Below, piece after piece: positions 13,563 through 22,964 of a stretch of DNA of 33,743 nucleotides. The number at the start of each line of letters is the position of its first letter. Position 1 is the first letter of the stretch. A program made the translations under genes and the position numbers. Below the pieces are notes generated by a model that saw only the letters and a program-made list of their open reading frames with translations, ran no database searches and had not been told where the DNA came from. This DNA comes from Chryseobacterium sp. 36-9 (lineage in GTDB: Bacteria; Bacteroidota; Bacteroidia; Flavobacteriales; Weeksellaceae), in NCBI GenBank assembly GCA_001898785.1, contig MKVE01000038.1:1-33743 (forward strand). The letters run 5' to 3'.

Positions 13563-16007
13563 ATGAATTATACAATAAAAGAAATTGCAGAAATTACCGA
13601 TTCTGAAGTGATTGGAAATCAAGATATCAAAATCAAAAATATTGCTTTTGACAGCCGAACGATTTATTCTACAAAACATACTGCATTTTTAGCGATCAAT
13701 ACCAAAAAGAATTCCGGGCAGAAATATATAGAGAGTGTTATAGAAAAAGGAATTGATACGATTATCGCTGAACATCAAATTGACAATCCTTCTATCAATC
13801 AAATCATTACAAAAAATTCGGTTGAATTTTTACAGGCTCTTGCCAAATATCATTTTGAACATTCCAATATCAATTCGATTGGGATTACTGGAAGCAATGG
13901 AAAAACAATTCTGAAAGAATGGTTATATCAATGCCTTTCTAATGAGTTTGTAACGGTTAAAAGCCCGAAAAGTTTCAATTCTCAAATTGGTTTGCCCCTG
14001 TCACTATTGCAAATCGATAGAAAACACGAACTAGGAATCTTCGAAGTTGGAATTTCCAAACCTGATGAAATGGAAAAACAGGAAAATGTTTTCCACCCGA
14101 AGATTGGATTATTAACACATATTGGAACTGCTCACTCAGCTAATTTTAGTTCCGAGGAAGAATTAATTAAAGAAAAATTAAAACTGTTCAAACGATCAGA
14201 AATTATATTTTATAACTCTGATAACGAATTGACAGACAAATTAATCAATCAATTATATTCAAGTAAAAAATTAATATCTTACGGATTAAAGAATAATAAT
14301 GACATCACAATAGTTTCTGATGTTAATGACCGAATTCAGGATATTAAAATCAAATATTTCGAAGAAGAATTCTCACTTCCAATCAATCAAAGAGATGAGG
14401 CAACATTAACCAATGTATTGGCTTTGATAGGAATTTTGAAAGAATTGAAGCTATCAAATCTCCAGATTAAAGAAAAAATCGATGCGCTCAAAGTGATTGA
14501 AATGCGTCTGGAAAGTATTGAAGGCATTAGAAATAATCTGATTATCAATGATTCTTATAATTTGGATTTAGATTCTTTGAAAATTGCGTTTCAGTTTATC
14601 GGTGAATATAACAAACCAAAAAAATCTCTGATTCTTACAGATATTCTTGATACAAATGAGAATTCTCAAGAGTTATATTCCGAAGTTTCTGAGCTGGTGA
14701 ATGAACAAAATTTTGATAAAGTTTTTTTGATTGGAGAGGAAATTAGCTCATTTTATAAACTGTTTAATTCCGAAACTTTTACTTTTAATAATACCAACCA
14801 ATTTATTGATAGTAAAGTTATTAACGATATAGAAAATCAGGTTATTCTTCTGAAAGGTGCAAGAAAATTCGAGATTGAAAAAATTAAGGAAATTCTTGAG
14901 CTCAGAAAACACGATACAGTCTTGGAAATTAATCTGAATGCGATTCTTCATAACATTAATTTTCATAAATCATTATTAAAACCCGAAACCAAAATGATGG
15001 CAATGGTAAAAGCCAATGCATATGGATTGGGAAGTTATGAAATTTCCGAATTTCTTCAACACCATCATATTGATTATCTTGGTGTTGCATTTGCAGACGA
15101 AGGTGTTGAACTGAGAAAAAAAGGAATCACAACTCCGATTATTGTTATGAATCCTGAACAACACAGTTACGACAGCGTTATCGAATATAATCTGGAACCG
15201 GAAATCTACAGTCTTCGGGTTTTAGAATTATTCAATGAGCAATTGATAAAATCAGGAAATCAGCAGAAATATCCGATTCATATCAAATTGGAAACAGGAA
15301 TGCATCGTCTTGGTTTTAAGGATTTTGAATTAGATGAATTAACTGAAAAATTAAACGCTATGAATGTCAAAGTTCAAAGTATTTTCAGTCATCTCTCATC
15401 TTCTGATATGCCGGAAGAAAAAGAATTTACATTGAATCAATTAAAAACCTTTGAAAAAAATTCGAGTTATTTGATTGATAAATTGGGTTATGAGCCAATC
15501 CGACATATCCTTAATTCTTCTGGAATTACCAATTACACTGATTATCAATACGATATGGTAAGAATCGGAATCGGAATGATCGGAGAAACTTCAAACCCGG
15601 AAATTAAAAAGCAGCTTCAACATTCAGTCAGTTTTAAAACCGTTATTTCTCAAATTTCTGATATAAAAACTGGAGAATCTGTTGGTTATAGCAGACGATT
15701 CAAAGCGGAAGAAGATACAAAGATTGCCACCATACCTGTTGGTTATGCGGACGGAATTCCGAGATTGATTGGAAACAAGGTCGGGAATATAGGTATCAAC
15801 AATCAACTTTGCCCAATTGTCGGAAGCATCTGTATGGATATGATGATGATTGATGTAGATAATGTAAATGCAAAAGAAGGCGATTCCGTAACAATTTTTA
15901 ATTCTAATCCGTCATTAGAAGAATTTGCAAAATATTGTGGCACCATTACTTATGAAGTATTAACTTCTATTTCTCCCAGAGTCAAAAGAATCTATATAAA
16001 AAATTAA
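13563..16007 (+). CDS. murF-alr: Bifunctional MurF ligase / alanine racemase
   Basis: 814 residues, a natural fusion seen in many Bacteroidota. Residues 1 to about 450 are UDP-MurNAc-tripeptide:D-Ala-D-Ala ligase: substrate domain with FDSRTI, ATP loop GITGSNGKT (K114), and EVGISKPDEME. Residues from about 455 are alanine racemase: LEINLNAILHNINF, the PLP-lysine motif MAMVKANAYGLG (Lys483), HRLGF, HILNSSGITN, MVRIGIGMIGE, VGYSRRF (catalytic Tyr709) and VGSICMDMMMIDV. One polypeptide thus makes D-alanine and adds D-Ala-D-Ala to the peptidoglycan precursor, in the cytoplasm. In the MurF half the usual DAYN is replaced by NDSYNLDLDS, as expected for this subgroup. Sits between tdk and the patatin gene. 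Confidence 0.95.
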   Translation: MNYTIKEIAEITDSEVIGNQDIKIKNIAFDSRTIYSTKHTAFLAINTKKNSGQKYIESVIEKGIDTIIAEHQIDNPSINQIITKNSVEFLQALAKYHFEHSNINSIGITGSNGKTILKEWLYQCLSNEFVTVKSPKSFNSQIGLPLSLLQIDRKHELGIFEVGISKPDEMEKQENVFHPKIGLLTHIGTAHSANFSSEEELIKEKLKLFKRSEIIFYNSDNELTDKLINQLYSSKKLISYGLKNNNDITIVSDVNDRIQDIKIKYFEEEFSLPINQRDEATLTNVLALIGILKELKLSNLQIKEKIDALKVIEMRLESIEGIRNNLIINDSYNLDLDSLKIAFQFIGEYNKPKKSLILTDILDTNENSQELYSEVSELVNEQNFDKVFLIGEEISSFYKLFNSETFTFNNTNQFIDSKVINDIENQVILLKGARKFEIEKIKEILELRKHDTVLEINLNAILHNINFHKSLLKPETKMMAMVKANAYGLGSYEISEFLQHHHIDYLGVAFADEGVELRKKGITTPIIVMNPEQHSYDSVIEYNLEPEIYSLRVLELFNEQLIKSGNQQKYPIHIKLETGMHRLGFKDFELDELTEKLNAMNVKVQSIFSHLSSSDMPEEKEFTLNQLKTFEKNSSYLIDKLGYEPIRHILNSSGITNYTDYQYDMVRIGIGMIGETSNPEIKKQLQHSVSFKTVISQISDIKTGESVGYSRRFKAEEDTKIATIPVGYADGIPRLIGNKVGNIGINNQLCPIVGSICMDMMMIDVDNVNAKEGDSVTIFNSNPSLEEFAKYCGTITYEVLTSISPRVKRIYIKN

Positions 16008-16009
16008 CA

Positions 16010-18166
16010 ATGATCAAGAAGCTCTTCTATCTGATTCCATTTTTAGCTTATCTGATGTGTTATTCTCAGATAAAGGAAAATCTTGTCATTCCGAAAAATC
16101 CTAAAATTGGATTGTCTCTTTCCGGAGGTGGCGCAAAAGGTTTCACACACGTTGGTGTTTTGAAAGTTTTGGATTCTCTTGGTGTTAAAATAGATTACAT
16201 TTCCGGAACCAGTATGGGTGCAATTGTCGGTGGACTTTATGCGGCTGGTTATACAGGTAAAGACATCGAAAAAATCGTAATGGATACCGATTTCTACTCA
16301 TTAATAACCGACCCAAAAACCCGACAGGAAACCAGTTTTTTCAACAAAAGTGTTGATAAATATCTGTTTACCGTTCCCTTGAAAAATGGAAAGATTACAT
16401 TTCCCTCTTCTATTAGTACCGGTCAGAGAAATGTTTACCTGCTGAAAGAACTTCTGAGAAACGTTTCAAATATTGATGATTTCTCCAAACTTCCGATTCC
16501 TTTTATGTGCATCGGAACCAATATAGAAAGTGGCCAGATGAAGATTTTTGAGAAAGGGGATTTGGTTTCGTCTATTATGGCAAGTTCAGCCTTTCCTTCA
16601 CTTTTGGATCCTGTGAAAGTTGGTGATAGTATTTATGTTGATGGTGCGATGACGGTCAATTTTCCTTCAAAACCTTTGAAAGATAAAGGAATTGACATTG
16701 TTATCGGTGTTGACCTCAATCAGCCTTTGGCAAAACGTGAGAATCTGAATAGCATTATTTCTATTCTTAATCAAATTATTGATATCAACATCAAAAAAGA
16801 AACACTCAACCAGTATAAGTACACAGATATCAATATCAAACCGGACCTTACCGGAATGACTGCTACAAGCTATGATGATAAACGGAAAATCTTGGACAGT
16901 GGTTATGTTGAAGCACAAAAATATGTTGATATTCTTAACAAATTACCAAAACGGAATTTTGACAGAATTAGATCATCAATCAATCCAATTTATTCCAGCG
17001 TTTACAAAATAGACAGTCTTGTTGTAGAAAATGGAAGGATCTATAAATCCAACTACATTCGTGGAAAAATGGGGCTTAAACTGCCTTCTATGCAGACTTA
17101 TGGTAGCGTGAATAAGATGATTGATAAATTGTACGCAACCAACAATTATAAGTTCATTAATTACGATATTGTTCAGGAAAATAACAGCAGTTATCTCAAG
17201 TTATACGTAACTGAGGATGAATCCCGTCATTTTTTGAAATTCGGTCTCCATTACGACGAAGTTTTCAAGACCGGATTGTTGCTCAATTATTCAGCAAAGC
17301 GGTTGTTATTTAGAAACTCCAATTTGTCTTTAGATGTAGTAATTGGAGATAATCCGAGATATTATTTCAACTACTTTATAGATAACGGATATATTCCTGG
17401 TTTTGGTTTATATTCATCAGGAATGACATTTAACCTCAAAAATTTTGACAATAATACAACCGAAACTTGGGACTGGTTCAGAAATGAGGTTTTTATTCAG
17501 TCCGTTTGGAAAGATAAATTTGCAATCGGCGGAGGTTTGAGTCATGATTATTTCGAAAGTGAGAGTAATGGTACGAATAAAATCATTGAAAAGTATCTTA
17601 ATCCTTATGTTTTCTTAAAAAGTGATACACAGAACGACCGCGATTTTCCGACAAAAGGATTTTATCTTAACGCTGAAGGGAAGATCATTGATCTTTTCAA
17701 TTCGGATTTAGAGAAAAAGCCAATCAATATAAAAGCAGATATCAAGATGAACTTCTATATCTCGAAAATGTTTACTTACCGTTTGAATCTGTATGGCGGA
17801 ATCACGATTGGCGATAATTTACCTTCTTTTTATCAATATAGAGTCGGTGGAATCTTTGAGCAGCCTATTGTCAATTATAAACAATTTGCTGGTTATCCGT
17901 TTGCATCTTTGACAGATAATAATATATTCATTGCTTCCAATGATCTACAATTGAGATTCAATAAAAACTATTTCCTGATAGGGAATTTCAGTTTTGCAAA
18001 TATGTTCAGCTCTATCAAATTTGAAGACGCTGTCAAGCTCAATTACAGTTCTATCGGACTCACCGCTGGTTACAAATCTCCTTTTGGCCAGATAAAAGTT
18101 AACTTCAGCAAATCTCTTAACAAACATAAAGGCGTTTTCAGTGTCATCTTAGGACATTGGTTTTAA
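16010..18166 (+). CDS. Patatin-like phospholipase with C-terminal outer-membrane barrel
   Basis: 718 residues. An N-terminal signal peptide (KKLFYLIPFLAYLMCYSQ) precedes a patatin domain (about 32-310) with oxyanion motif SGGGAKG (38-44), nucleophile GTSMG (Ser68) and the dyad aspartate DGA (Asp211). Residues about 330-410 look POTRA-like (SVYKIDSLVVENGRIYKSNYI) and about 420-718 form an Omp85-type beta-barrel ending in the aromatic terminus VILGHWF. This is the type Vd secretion (PlpD-like) design: a lipid acyl hydrolase carried across the outer membrane by its own barrel. Catalytic residues are intact. It begins two bases after murF-alr and is followed within four bases by ybeY, so all are likely co-transcribed. 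Confidence 0.9.
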   Translation: MIKKLFYLIPFLAYLMCYSQIKENLVIPKNPKIGLSLSGGGAKGFTHVGVLKVLDSLGVKIDYISGTSMGAIVGGLYAAGYTGKDIEKIVMDTDFYSLITDPKTRQETSFFNKSVDKYLFTVPLKNGKITFPSSISTGQRNVYLLKELLRNVSNIDDFSKLPIPFMCIGTNIESGQMKIFEKGDLVSSIMASSAFPSLLDPVKVGDSIYVDGAMTVNFPSKPLKDKGIDIVIGVDLNQPLAKRENLNSIISILNQIIDINIKKETLNQYKYTDINIKPDLTGMTATSYDDKRKILDSGYVEAQKYVDILNKLPKRNFDRIRSSINPIYSSVYKIDSLVVENGRIYKSNYIRGKMGLKLPSMQTYGSVNKMIDKLYATNNYKFINYDIVQENNSSYLKLYVTEDESRHFLKFGLHYDEVFKTGLLLNYSAKRLLFRNSNLSLDVVIGDNPRYYFNYFIDNGYIPGFGLYSSGMTFNLKNFDNNTTETWDWFRNEVFIQSVWKDKFAIGGGLSHDYFESESNGTNKIIEKYLNPYVFLKSDTQNDRDFPTKGFYLNAEGKIIDLFNSDLEKKPINIKADIKMNFYISKMFTYRLNLYGGITIGDNLPSFYQYRVGGIFEQPIVNYKQFAGYPFASLTDNNIFIASNDLQLRFNKNYFLIGNFSFANMFSSIKFEDAVKLNYSSIGLTAGYKSPFGQIKVNFSKSLNKHKGVFSVILGHWF

Positions 18167-18170
18167 AAAT

Positions 18171-18587
18171 ATGATAAACTATTTTTTTGAAGAAATTGAT
18201 AAAGTAGAAATCCATTCACACACATCAGAATGGCTGGAAAATTTGATTCTTACGGAAAACAAAAAGCTAGGCGAAATCAATTATATCTTTTGCGATGACG
18301 AGTATCTTCTCAAGGTCAATCAGGATTATCTCGACCACGATTATTATACAGACATCATCACATTTGACTATGTGAAGGGAAAAACCATTTCGGGAGATAT
18401 TTTCGTATCTTTGCCGCGCATTTTGGACAACGCTTCTACTCTATCCCAAAACTTTGAATCAGAATTCAATCGCGTTTTGGCTCACGGGATTCTTCACCTT
18501 TGCGGATACAAGGATAAAACCGAGGAAGAACAAACCCAAATGCGAGCAAAAGAAGATTTTTATATCAATCAATTTAAAAATTTTTAG
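18171..18587 (+). CDS. ybeY: rRNA maturation endoribonuclease YbeY
   Basis: 138 residues. YbeY is a metal-dependent endonuclease in 16S rRNA 3'-end maturation and ribosome quality control. The core SGDIFVSLPRI and the metal motif HGILHLCGYKDKTEEEQ are present. The classical motif is HGxxHxxGYxH with three histidines; here the third is aspartate (GYKD). I recall the same substitution in other Flavobacteriia, so it probably reflects a lineage-specific metal site rather than loss of function. Its TAG stop overlaps the first base of the repeat element 18587-18730. It is the last gene of the tdk to ybeY run. Confidence 0.9.
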   Translation: MINYFFEEIDKVEIHSHTSEWLENLILTENKKLGEINYIFCDDEYLLKVNQDYLDHDYYTDIITFDYVKGKTISGDIFVSLPRILDNASTLSQNFESEFNRVLAHGILHLCGYKDKTEEEQTQMRAKEDFYINQFKNF

Positions 18588-18730
18588 GAGCTATTTCCCG
18601 CTTTCCGCTCATACCCCTCACGCCAATGCTTTTCCCAAAGCTAGTTGCGGGGTAACCGCTACAAAGCGAAGAATGAACTTCGACGATTCAATAAAAATAA
18701 ATTAAAAAACATTGAGTCAATCGGGGCTAG
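18587..18730. repeat. Degenerate interspersed element, copy 2
   Basis: Begins GGAGCTATTTCCCGC then TTTCCGCTCATAC, and ends GAGTCAATCGGGGCTAG. The ends match those of a repeat I associate with Chryseobacterium-type genomes and the copies at 4625-4706 and 27297-27370; the middle differs. Its first base is also the last base of the ybeY stop codon. Confidence 0.7.
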
Positions 18731-18748
18731 TTTCAATATTATGGTCAA

Positions 18749-18764
18749 TGTTCCACGTGAAACA
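18749..18764. promoter_or_regulatory. parS centromere-like site 1
   Basis: TGTTCCACGTGAAACA is identical to the well-known 16-bp chromosomal parS sequence bound by ParB. It lies 20 bases before the mnmG start codon, so ParB could also affect that gene. A second identical site lies just after mnmG. Such sites cluster near replication origins. Confidence 0.9.
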
Positions 18765-18784
18765 TTACCTTTAAAATATAGAAT

Positions 18785-20647
18785 ATGATAAGCGAAATAT
18801 ATGACGTAATTGTAGTTGGAGCAGGCCACGCTGGTTGCGAGGCTGCTGCTGCTGCTGCCAATCTTGGTTCAAAAACGCTCCTTGTCACAATGAATATGCA
18901 AACCATTGGACAAATGAGCTGTAATCCTGCAATGGGAGGAATTGCAAAAGGACAAATTGTAAGAGAAATCGATGCAATGGGAGGCTATTCCGGTATTGTA
19001 GCGGATAAGTCTGCCATTCAGTTTAAGATGTTGAATCTTTCCAAAGGTCCTGCAATGTGGTCTCCAAGAACACAGAATGACAGAATGTTGTTTGCAGAAG
19101 AATGGCGATTAGCTTTAGAAAACACACCTAATCTAGATTTTTTCCAGGATATGGTAAAGCAGTTGATTATTGAAAATAATAAGGTTGCTGGCGTTGTAAC
19201 ATCTCTTGGAATAGAAATCAAAGCCAAATCTGTTGTTCTAACGAATGGAACTTTCCTTAATGGATTGATTCACGTTGGAGATAAACAATTAGGCGGTGGA
19301 AGAATGGGAGAACCTAGAGCTTTTGGAATTACAGAACAATTGGTTTCTTTAGGTTTTGAAGCAGGAAGAATGAAAACAGGAACACCACCACGTGTGGATG
19401 GAAGAAGCCTCGATTATTCCAAAATGGAAGAACAGAAAGGCGATGAAAATCCTCAGAAATTCAGTTATTTAGATACGCCTAAGTTAACCAAACAATTAAG
19501 CTGTCATATTGTATATACTAACGAAACTGTACATGATATTTTACGAGAAGGATTTGACAGAAGCCCAATGTTTAACGGAACAATTCAGAGTTTAGGACCA
19601 AGATATTGCCCAAGTATTGAAGATAAAATCAATCGATTTGCGGAGAGGAACAGACATCAATTATTTGTAGAGCCGGAAGGCTGGAAAACCGTGGAAATCT
19701 ACGTCAATGGATTCAGTTCTTCACTTCCGGAAGATGTTCAGATCAAAGCGATGAAACATATTCCAGGTTTCGAAAATGTAAAAGTATTCCGTCCTGGTTA
19801 TGCCATAGAATACGACTACTTCCCTCCTACCCAACTGAACCATACATTAGAAACAAAACTGGTTGAAAACCTTTATTTTGCTGGTCAAATCAACGGAACT
19901 ACTGGTTATGAAGAAGCTGCCGGACAAGGTTTAATTGCCGGAATCAATGCGCATAATAAAGTTCACGATAAAGGAGAATTCATTTTTAATCGTGATGAAG
20001 CTTATATCGGTGTATTAATTGATGATTTGATTACAAAAGGAACAGAAGAACCTTATAGAATGTTCACTTCCAGAGCCGAATATAGATTACTTCTTAGACA
20101 AGATAATGCAGATATCAGATTAACTGAAAAGGCATATAATCTTGGTTTAGCAAAAGAAGATAGACTAAGAAAAGTGGAAGAAAAAATTACTAAAAGTGAT
20201 GAATTAGAGACTTTCCTTAGAGAAACTTCTCTCAAACCAGGAATCATCAATCCAATTCTAGAAACAATAGAATCCTCTCCTGTTGACCAAGCTTACAGAG
20301 CTGCTCAAATCCTGACTCGCCCAAATATGACTTTGGATAGATTAGAAGCAATTGAAGCGATTAAAGATGTGGCTTCCACTTATACTGATGAAGTAAGAGA
20401 ACAAGCTGAAATCAATATCAAATACAAAGGTTACATCGAGAAAGAAAAAGAAAATGTTGCTAAATTGAATAGATTGGAAACCATCAGAATTCCTGAAGAT
20501 TTTGATTATTCAAAAATAACCTCTCTTTCTGCTGAAGCCAAGCAAAAAATGGGTAAAGTAAAACCTAAAACTATTGCTCAGGCAGGTAGAATTAGTGGTG
20601 TTTCGCCAGCAGATATTAATGTTCTTCTGATTTATTTAGGTAGATAA
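18785..20647 (+). CDS. mnmG: tRNA U34 carboxymethylaminomethyl modification enzyme MnmG (GidA)
   Basis: 620 residues, close to E. coli MnmG (629). With MnmE it builds the 5-carboxymethylaminomethyl group on wobble uridine 34 of tRNAs, using FAD, NADH and methylene-THF, in the cytosol. Seen: FAD-binding VGAGHAGCEAA (11-21), CNPAMGGIAKGQIVREIDAMGG, TGTFLNGLIHVG, the GRMKTGTPPRVDGRS block, the FAD-contacting LYFAGQINGTTGYEEAAGQGLIAGINA, TSRAEYRLLLRQDNADIRLT and the C-terminal MnmE-binding domain ending SGVSPADINVLLIYLGR. The old name gidA reflects its frequent location by the origin, which fits the flanking parS sites. A terminator follows. Confidence 0.97.
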   Translation: MISEIYDVIVVGAGHAGCEAAAAAANLGSKTLLVTMNMQTIGQMSCNPAMGGIAKGQIVREIDAMGGYSGIVADKSAIQFKMLNLSKGPAMWSPRTQNDRMLFAEEWRLALENTPNLDFFQDMVKQLIIENNKVAGVVTSLGIEIKAKSVVLTNGTFLNGLIHVGDKQLGGGRMGEPRAFGITEQLVSLGFEAGRMKTGTPPRVDGRSLDYSKMEEQKGDENPQKFSYLDTPKLTKQLSCHIVYTNETVHDILREGFDRSPMFNGTIQSLGPRYCPSIEDKINRFAERNRHQLFVEPEGWKTVEIYVNGFSSSLPEDVQIKAMKHIPGFENVKVFRPGYAIEYDYFPPTQLNHTLETKLVENLYFAGQINGTTGYEEAAGQGLIAGINAHNKVHDKGEFIFNRDEAYIGVLIDDLITKGTEEPYRMFTSRAEYRLLLRQDNADIRLTEKAYNLGLAKEDRLRKVEEKITKSDELETFLRETSLKPGIINPILETIESSPVDQAYRAAQILTRPNMTLDRLEAIEAIKDVASTYTDEVREQAEINIKYKGYIEKEKENVAKLNRLETIRIPEDFDYSKITSLSAEAKQKMGKVKPKTIAQAGRISGVSPADINVLLIYLGR

Positions 20648-20656
20648 AATTATAAA

Positions 20657-20672
20657 TGTTCCACGTGAAACA
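20657..20672. promoter_or_regulatory. parS centromere-like site 2
   Basis: A second perfect TGTTCCACGTGAAACA, 9 bases after the mnmG stop and 1908 bases from site 1, immediately before the mnmG terminator. Confidence 0.9.
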
Positions 20673-20676
20673 TACC

Positions 20677-20706
20677 AAAGGACAATGTTATATCATTGTT
20701 CTTTTT
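20677..20706 (+). terminator. mnmG terminator
   Basis: AAAGGACAATG, loop TTATAT, CATTGTTCTTT: an 11-bp stem with one G-T pair, running into T. Lies 5 bases after parS site 2. Confidence 0.8.
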
Positions 20707-20730
20707 GTTTAAAAACTTTGAAATTAATTT

Positions 20731-21552
20731 ATGAAAATTAAAGATCATTTTCTTACACAAGAAGAATTTGAAATTGTAGAAACGGAAACAAAAGGTGTTT
20801 ATAAGACCTCTCCTATTCCAACCAATATTTCAAGATATTACGAGAGTGAAGATTATATTTCACATCATCAGGATTCAGGAAGTTTGAAAGAAAAGCTTTA
20901 TAAATTTCTGCAGTCCTTTAATCTTCAATACAAAAAAAATATTCTTGTTGATAGAATTAAAAAAAATTCGAAGGTTTTAGATTATGGTTGCGGCGCTGGA
21001 GAATTTGTAAAATATATTGAAAATGATTTTAAAACTTTTGGATTTGAACCTAATTCAGATGCCAGAAATGCTGCAATCAATAAAACTCAAAAAGCAAAAA
21101 TTATTGATGATTTAAATTCAATAGAAAATCAAAGTTTAGCTGCAATTACACTTTGGCATGTTTTTGAACACATAGAAAATCAAAGTGAGATGTTGGAAAC
21201 ATTTAATCAAAAATTAAAAGAAAAAGGATTACTAATTATTGCTGTTCCAAATCCAACTTCGTATGATGCTAAACATTATAAAGAATTTTGGGCAGCTTAT
21301 GATGTACCGAGACACATTTATCATTTTTCAAAAAATGGAATGGAAAATCTGATTTCTAAAAATCCGGATTGGAAATTAAGAAAAATCAAACCGCTCCTAC
21401 TCGATTCATTTTATATTTCTATGTTGAGTGAAAAATATAAAAAATCACCTCTTTTTTGGCTAAAAGCAGTCTATCATGGAACAGTTTCTAACGTAAAAGC
21501 ACTTTTTTCCAACGAATTTTCAAGTTTGATATATATTATCGAAAAAAATTAG
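20731..21552 (+). CDS. Class I SAM-dependent methyltransferase
   Basis: 273 residues. The Methyltransf_23-like core runs from about 80 to 200: SAM motif I VLDYGCGAGEFVKYI (87-101), the acidic loop FGFEPNSDAR, AAITLWHVFEHIENQSEML (motif IV with WHVFEH), and LKEKGLLIIAVPNPTSYDAKHYKEFWAAYDVPRHIYHFS. The PNP...DVPRHIYHFS pattern is common in small-molecule or cell-envelope methyltransferases. An N-terminal extension (1-75) contains ISRYYESEDYISHH, as in methyltransferases acting on sugar or quinone precursors. The substrate cannot be told. It stands alone between mnmG and the convergent pgk. Confidence 0.85.
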   Translation: MKIKDHFLTQEEFEIVETETKGVYKTSPIPTNISRYYESEDYISHHQDSGSLKEKLYKFLQSFNLQYKKNILVDRIKKNSKVLDYGCGAGEFVKYIENDFKTFGFEPNSDARNAAINKTQKAKIIDDLNSIENQSLAAITLWHVFEHIENQSEMLETFNQKLKEKGLLIIAVPNPTSYDAKHYKEFWAAYDVPRHIYHFSKNGMENLISKNPDWKLRKIKPLLLDSFYISMLSEKYKKSPLFWLKAVYHGTVSNVKALFSNEFSSLIYIIEKN

Positions 21553-21721
21553 AAAATCGATTTTTGATGTATTTATGAAGGTCAATTTTCAGCTATTTTG
21601 TTCAAAAATTGTTAATAATTACAAAAAATAGAAAATCTCAAGTTATTTTTAATCTAAAATTAAATTCGCTGAAAATCGCTTAAAAAAATATATTTGAACC
21701 TTGATAAGTATAAGCAAAATA

Positions 21722-21750
21722 AAAACCGACAAAAAATTTGCCGGTTTTTT
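21722..21750. terminator. Bidirectional terminator between methyltransferase and pgk
   Basis: AAAACCGACAAA, loop AAA, TTTGCCGGTTTT: a 12-bp stem with one mismatch, T-rich on the + side and A/T-rich on the other, serving the convergent genes ending at 21552 and 21774. Confidence 0.75.
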
Positions 21751-21773
21751 AATTTATGCGGAAAAGTAAATTT

Positions 21774-22964
21774 TTATTTGTTAATGGCAGCAACTCCCGG
21801 AAGTTCCAACCCTTCTAAACTTTCCAACATTGCTCCACCTCCTGTTGAAACATAACTCACTTTATCAGAATAACCAAACTGTTTTACGAAAGCAACACTG
21901 TCACCTCCACCAACTAATGAGAAAGCTCCCAACTTTGTAGCTTCAGCAATACTATCTCCTAAAGCTTTAGTTCCGGCAGCAAAATTAGGCATTTCGAAAA
22001 CACCGATTGGACCGTTCCACAGGATTGTTTTAGAATTTAGTAAAACATCATTGAAAATTTCTCTAGATCTAGGACCTGCATCCAAGCCTTGCCAATTTTC
22101 CGGTATCTCTCTGATACTGCACTCTTTTCTGTTAGAATCATTATTGAAATCATCAGCTATAATAACATCCGTCGGAAGATAAACTTCTACATTATGTTGT
22201 TTTGCTTTAGCTAAAATTTCTAGAGCAAGATTCAATTTATCATCTTCAACAATGGACTTTCCAATTTTCCCTCCAAGAGCTTTGATAAATGTAAAAGACA
22301 TTCCACCTCCTATGATCAGGTTATCAATTGCCGGAAGAATATTTTCTATTATTGTAATTTTTGTTGAAACTTTAGAACCTCCAAGTATCGCAGTTACAGG
22401 CTTTTCACCAGATTTAAGTACTTTATCAATAGCAATCAATTCTTTTTCCATTAGTAAACCGAAAAATTTAGTAGAAGGAAAGAATTGAGCAATTACGGCT
22501 GTAGAAGCATGTGCTCTGTGAGCTGTTCCAAAAGCGTCATTAACATAAGCATCACCTAATCTTGAAAGCTTTTCAGCAAAGGCTTCATCACCCTTTTCTT
22601 CTTCATTGTGAAAACGTAGATTTTCCAATAACAAGATTTCTCCCGGCTGAAGTTCAGCTGCTGCTTGTTCTGCCCTCTCTCCTACCGATTCTTCAACAAA
22701 TTTTACTTCTTTACCGAGAACTTTAGAAACTTCTTCTAAAACATGCTTAAGAGAGTATTTGTCATTCACTTCACCTTTTGGCCTACCAAGGTGAGTCATT
22801 AATATTACTGAACCACCATCATTAAGGATCTTATCTACAGTTGGTTTTACAGCCGTAATCCTTGTATTATCAGTTACATTAAGATTTTCATCCTGAGGAA
22901 CATTGAAATCAACTCTTACTAAAGCTTTCTTGTTTTTAAAATCGAAATCCTTTATTGTTTTCAT
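21774..22964 (-). CDS. pgk: Phosphoglycerate kinase
   Basis: 396 residues, the normal bacterial length. It catalyses the ATP-forming step from 1,3-bisphosphoglycerate to 3-phosphoglycerate in glycolysis. Family motifs: [12 protein letters not shown] (14-25), [17 protein letters not shown] with the substrate-binding basic residues, [29 protein letters not shown], the [14 protein letters not shown] hinge region, and the nucleotide loop [10 protein letters not shown] with [10 protein letters not shown] near the end. The start ATG lies at the edge of a 708-base gene-free AT-rich region, beyond which rpiB points the other way. Confidence 0.97.
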   Translation of the reverse strand: MKTIKDFDFKNKKALVRVDFNVPQDENLNVTDNTRITAVKPTVDKILNDGGSVILMTHLGRPKGEVNDKYSLKHVLEEVSKVLGKEVKFVEESVGERAEQAAAELQPGEILLLENLRFHNEEEKGDEAFAEKLSRLGDAYVNDAFGTAHRAHASTAVIAQFFPSTKFFGLLMEKELIAIDKVLKSGEKPVTAILGGSKVSTKITIIENILPAIDNLIIGGGMSFTFIKALGGKIGKSIVEDDKLNLALEILAKAKQHNVEVYLPTDVIIADDFNNDSNRKECSIREIPENWQGLDAGPRSREIFNDVLLNSKTILWNGPIGVFEMPNFAAGTKALGDSIAEATKLGAFSLVGGGDSVAFVKQFGYSDKVSYVSTGGGAMLESLEGLELPGVAAINK

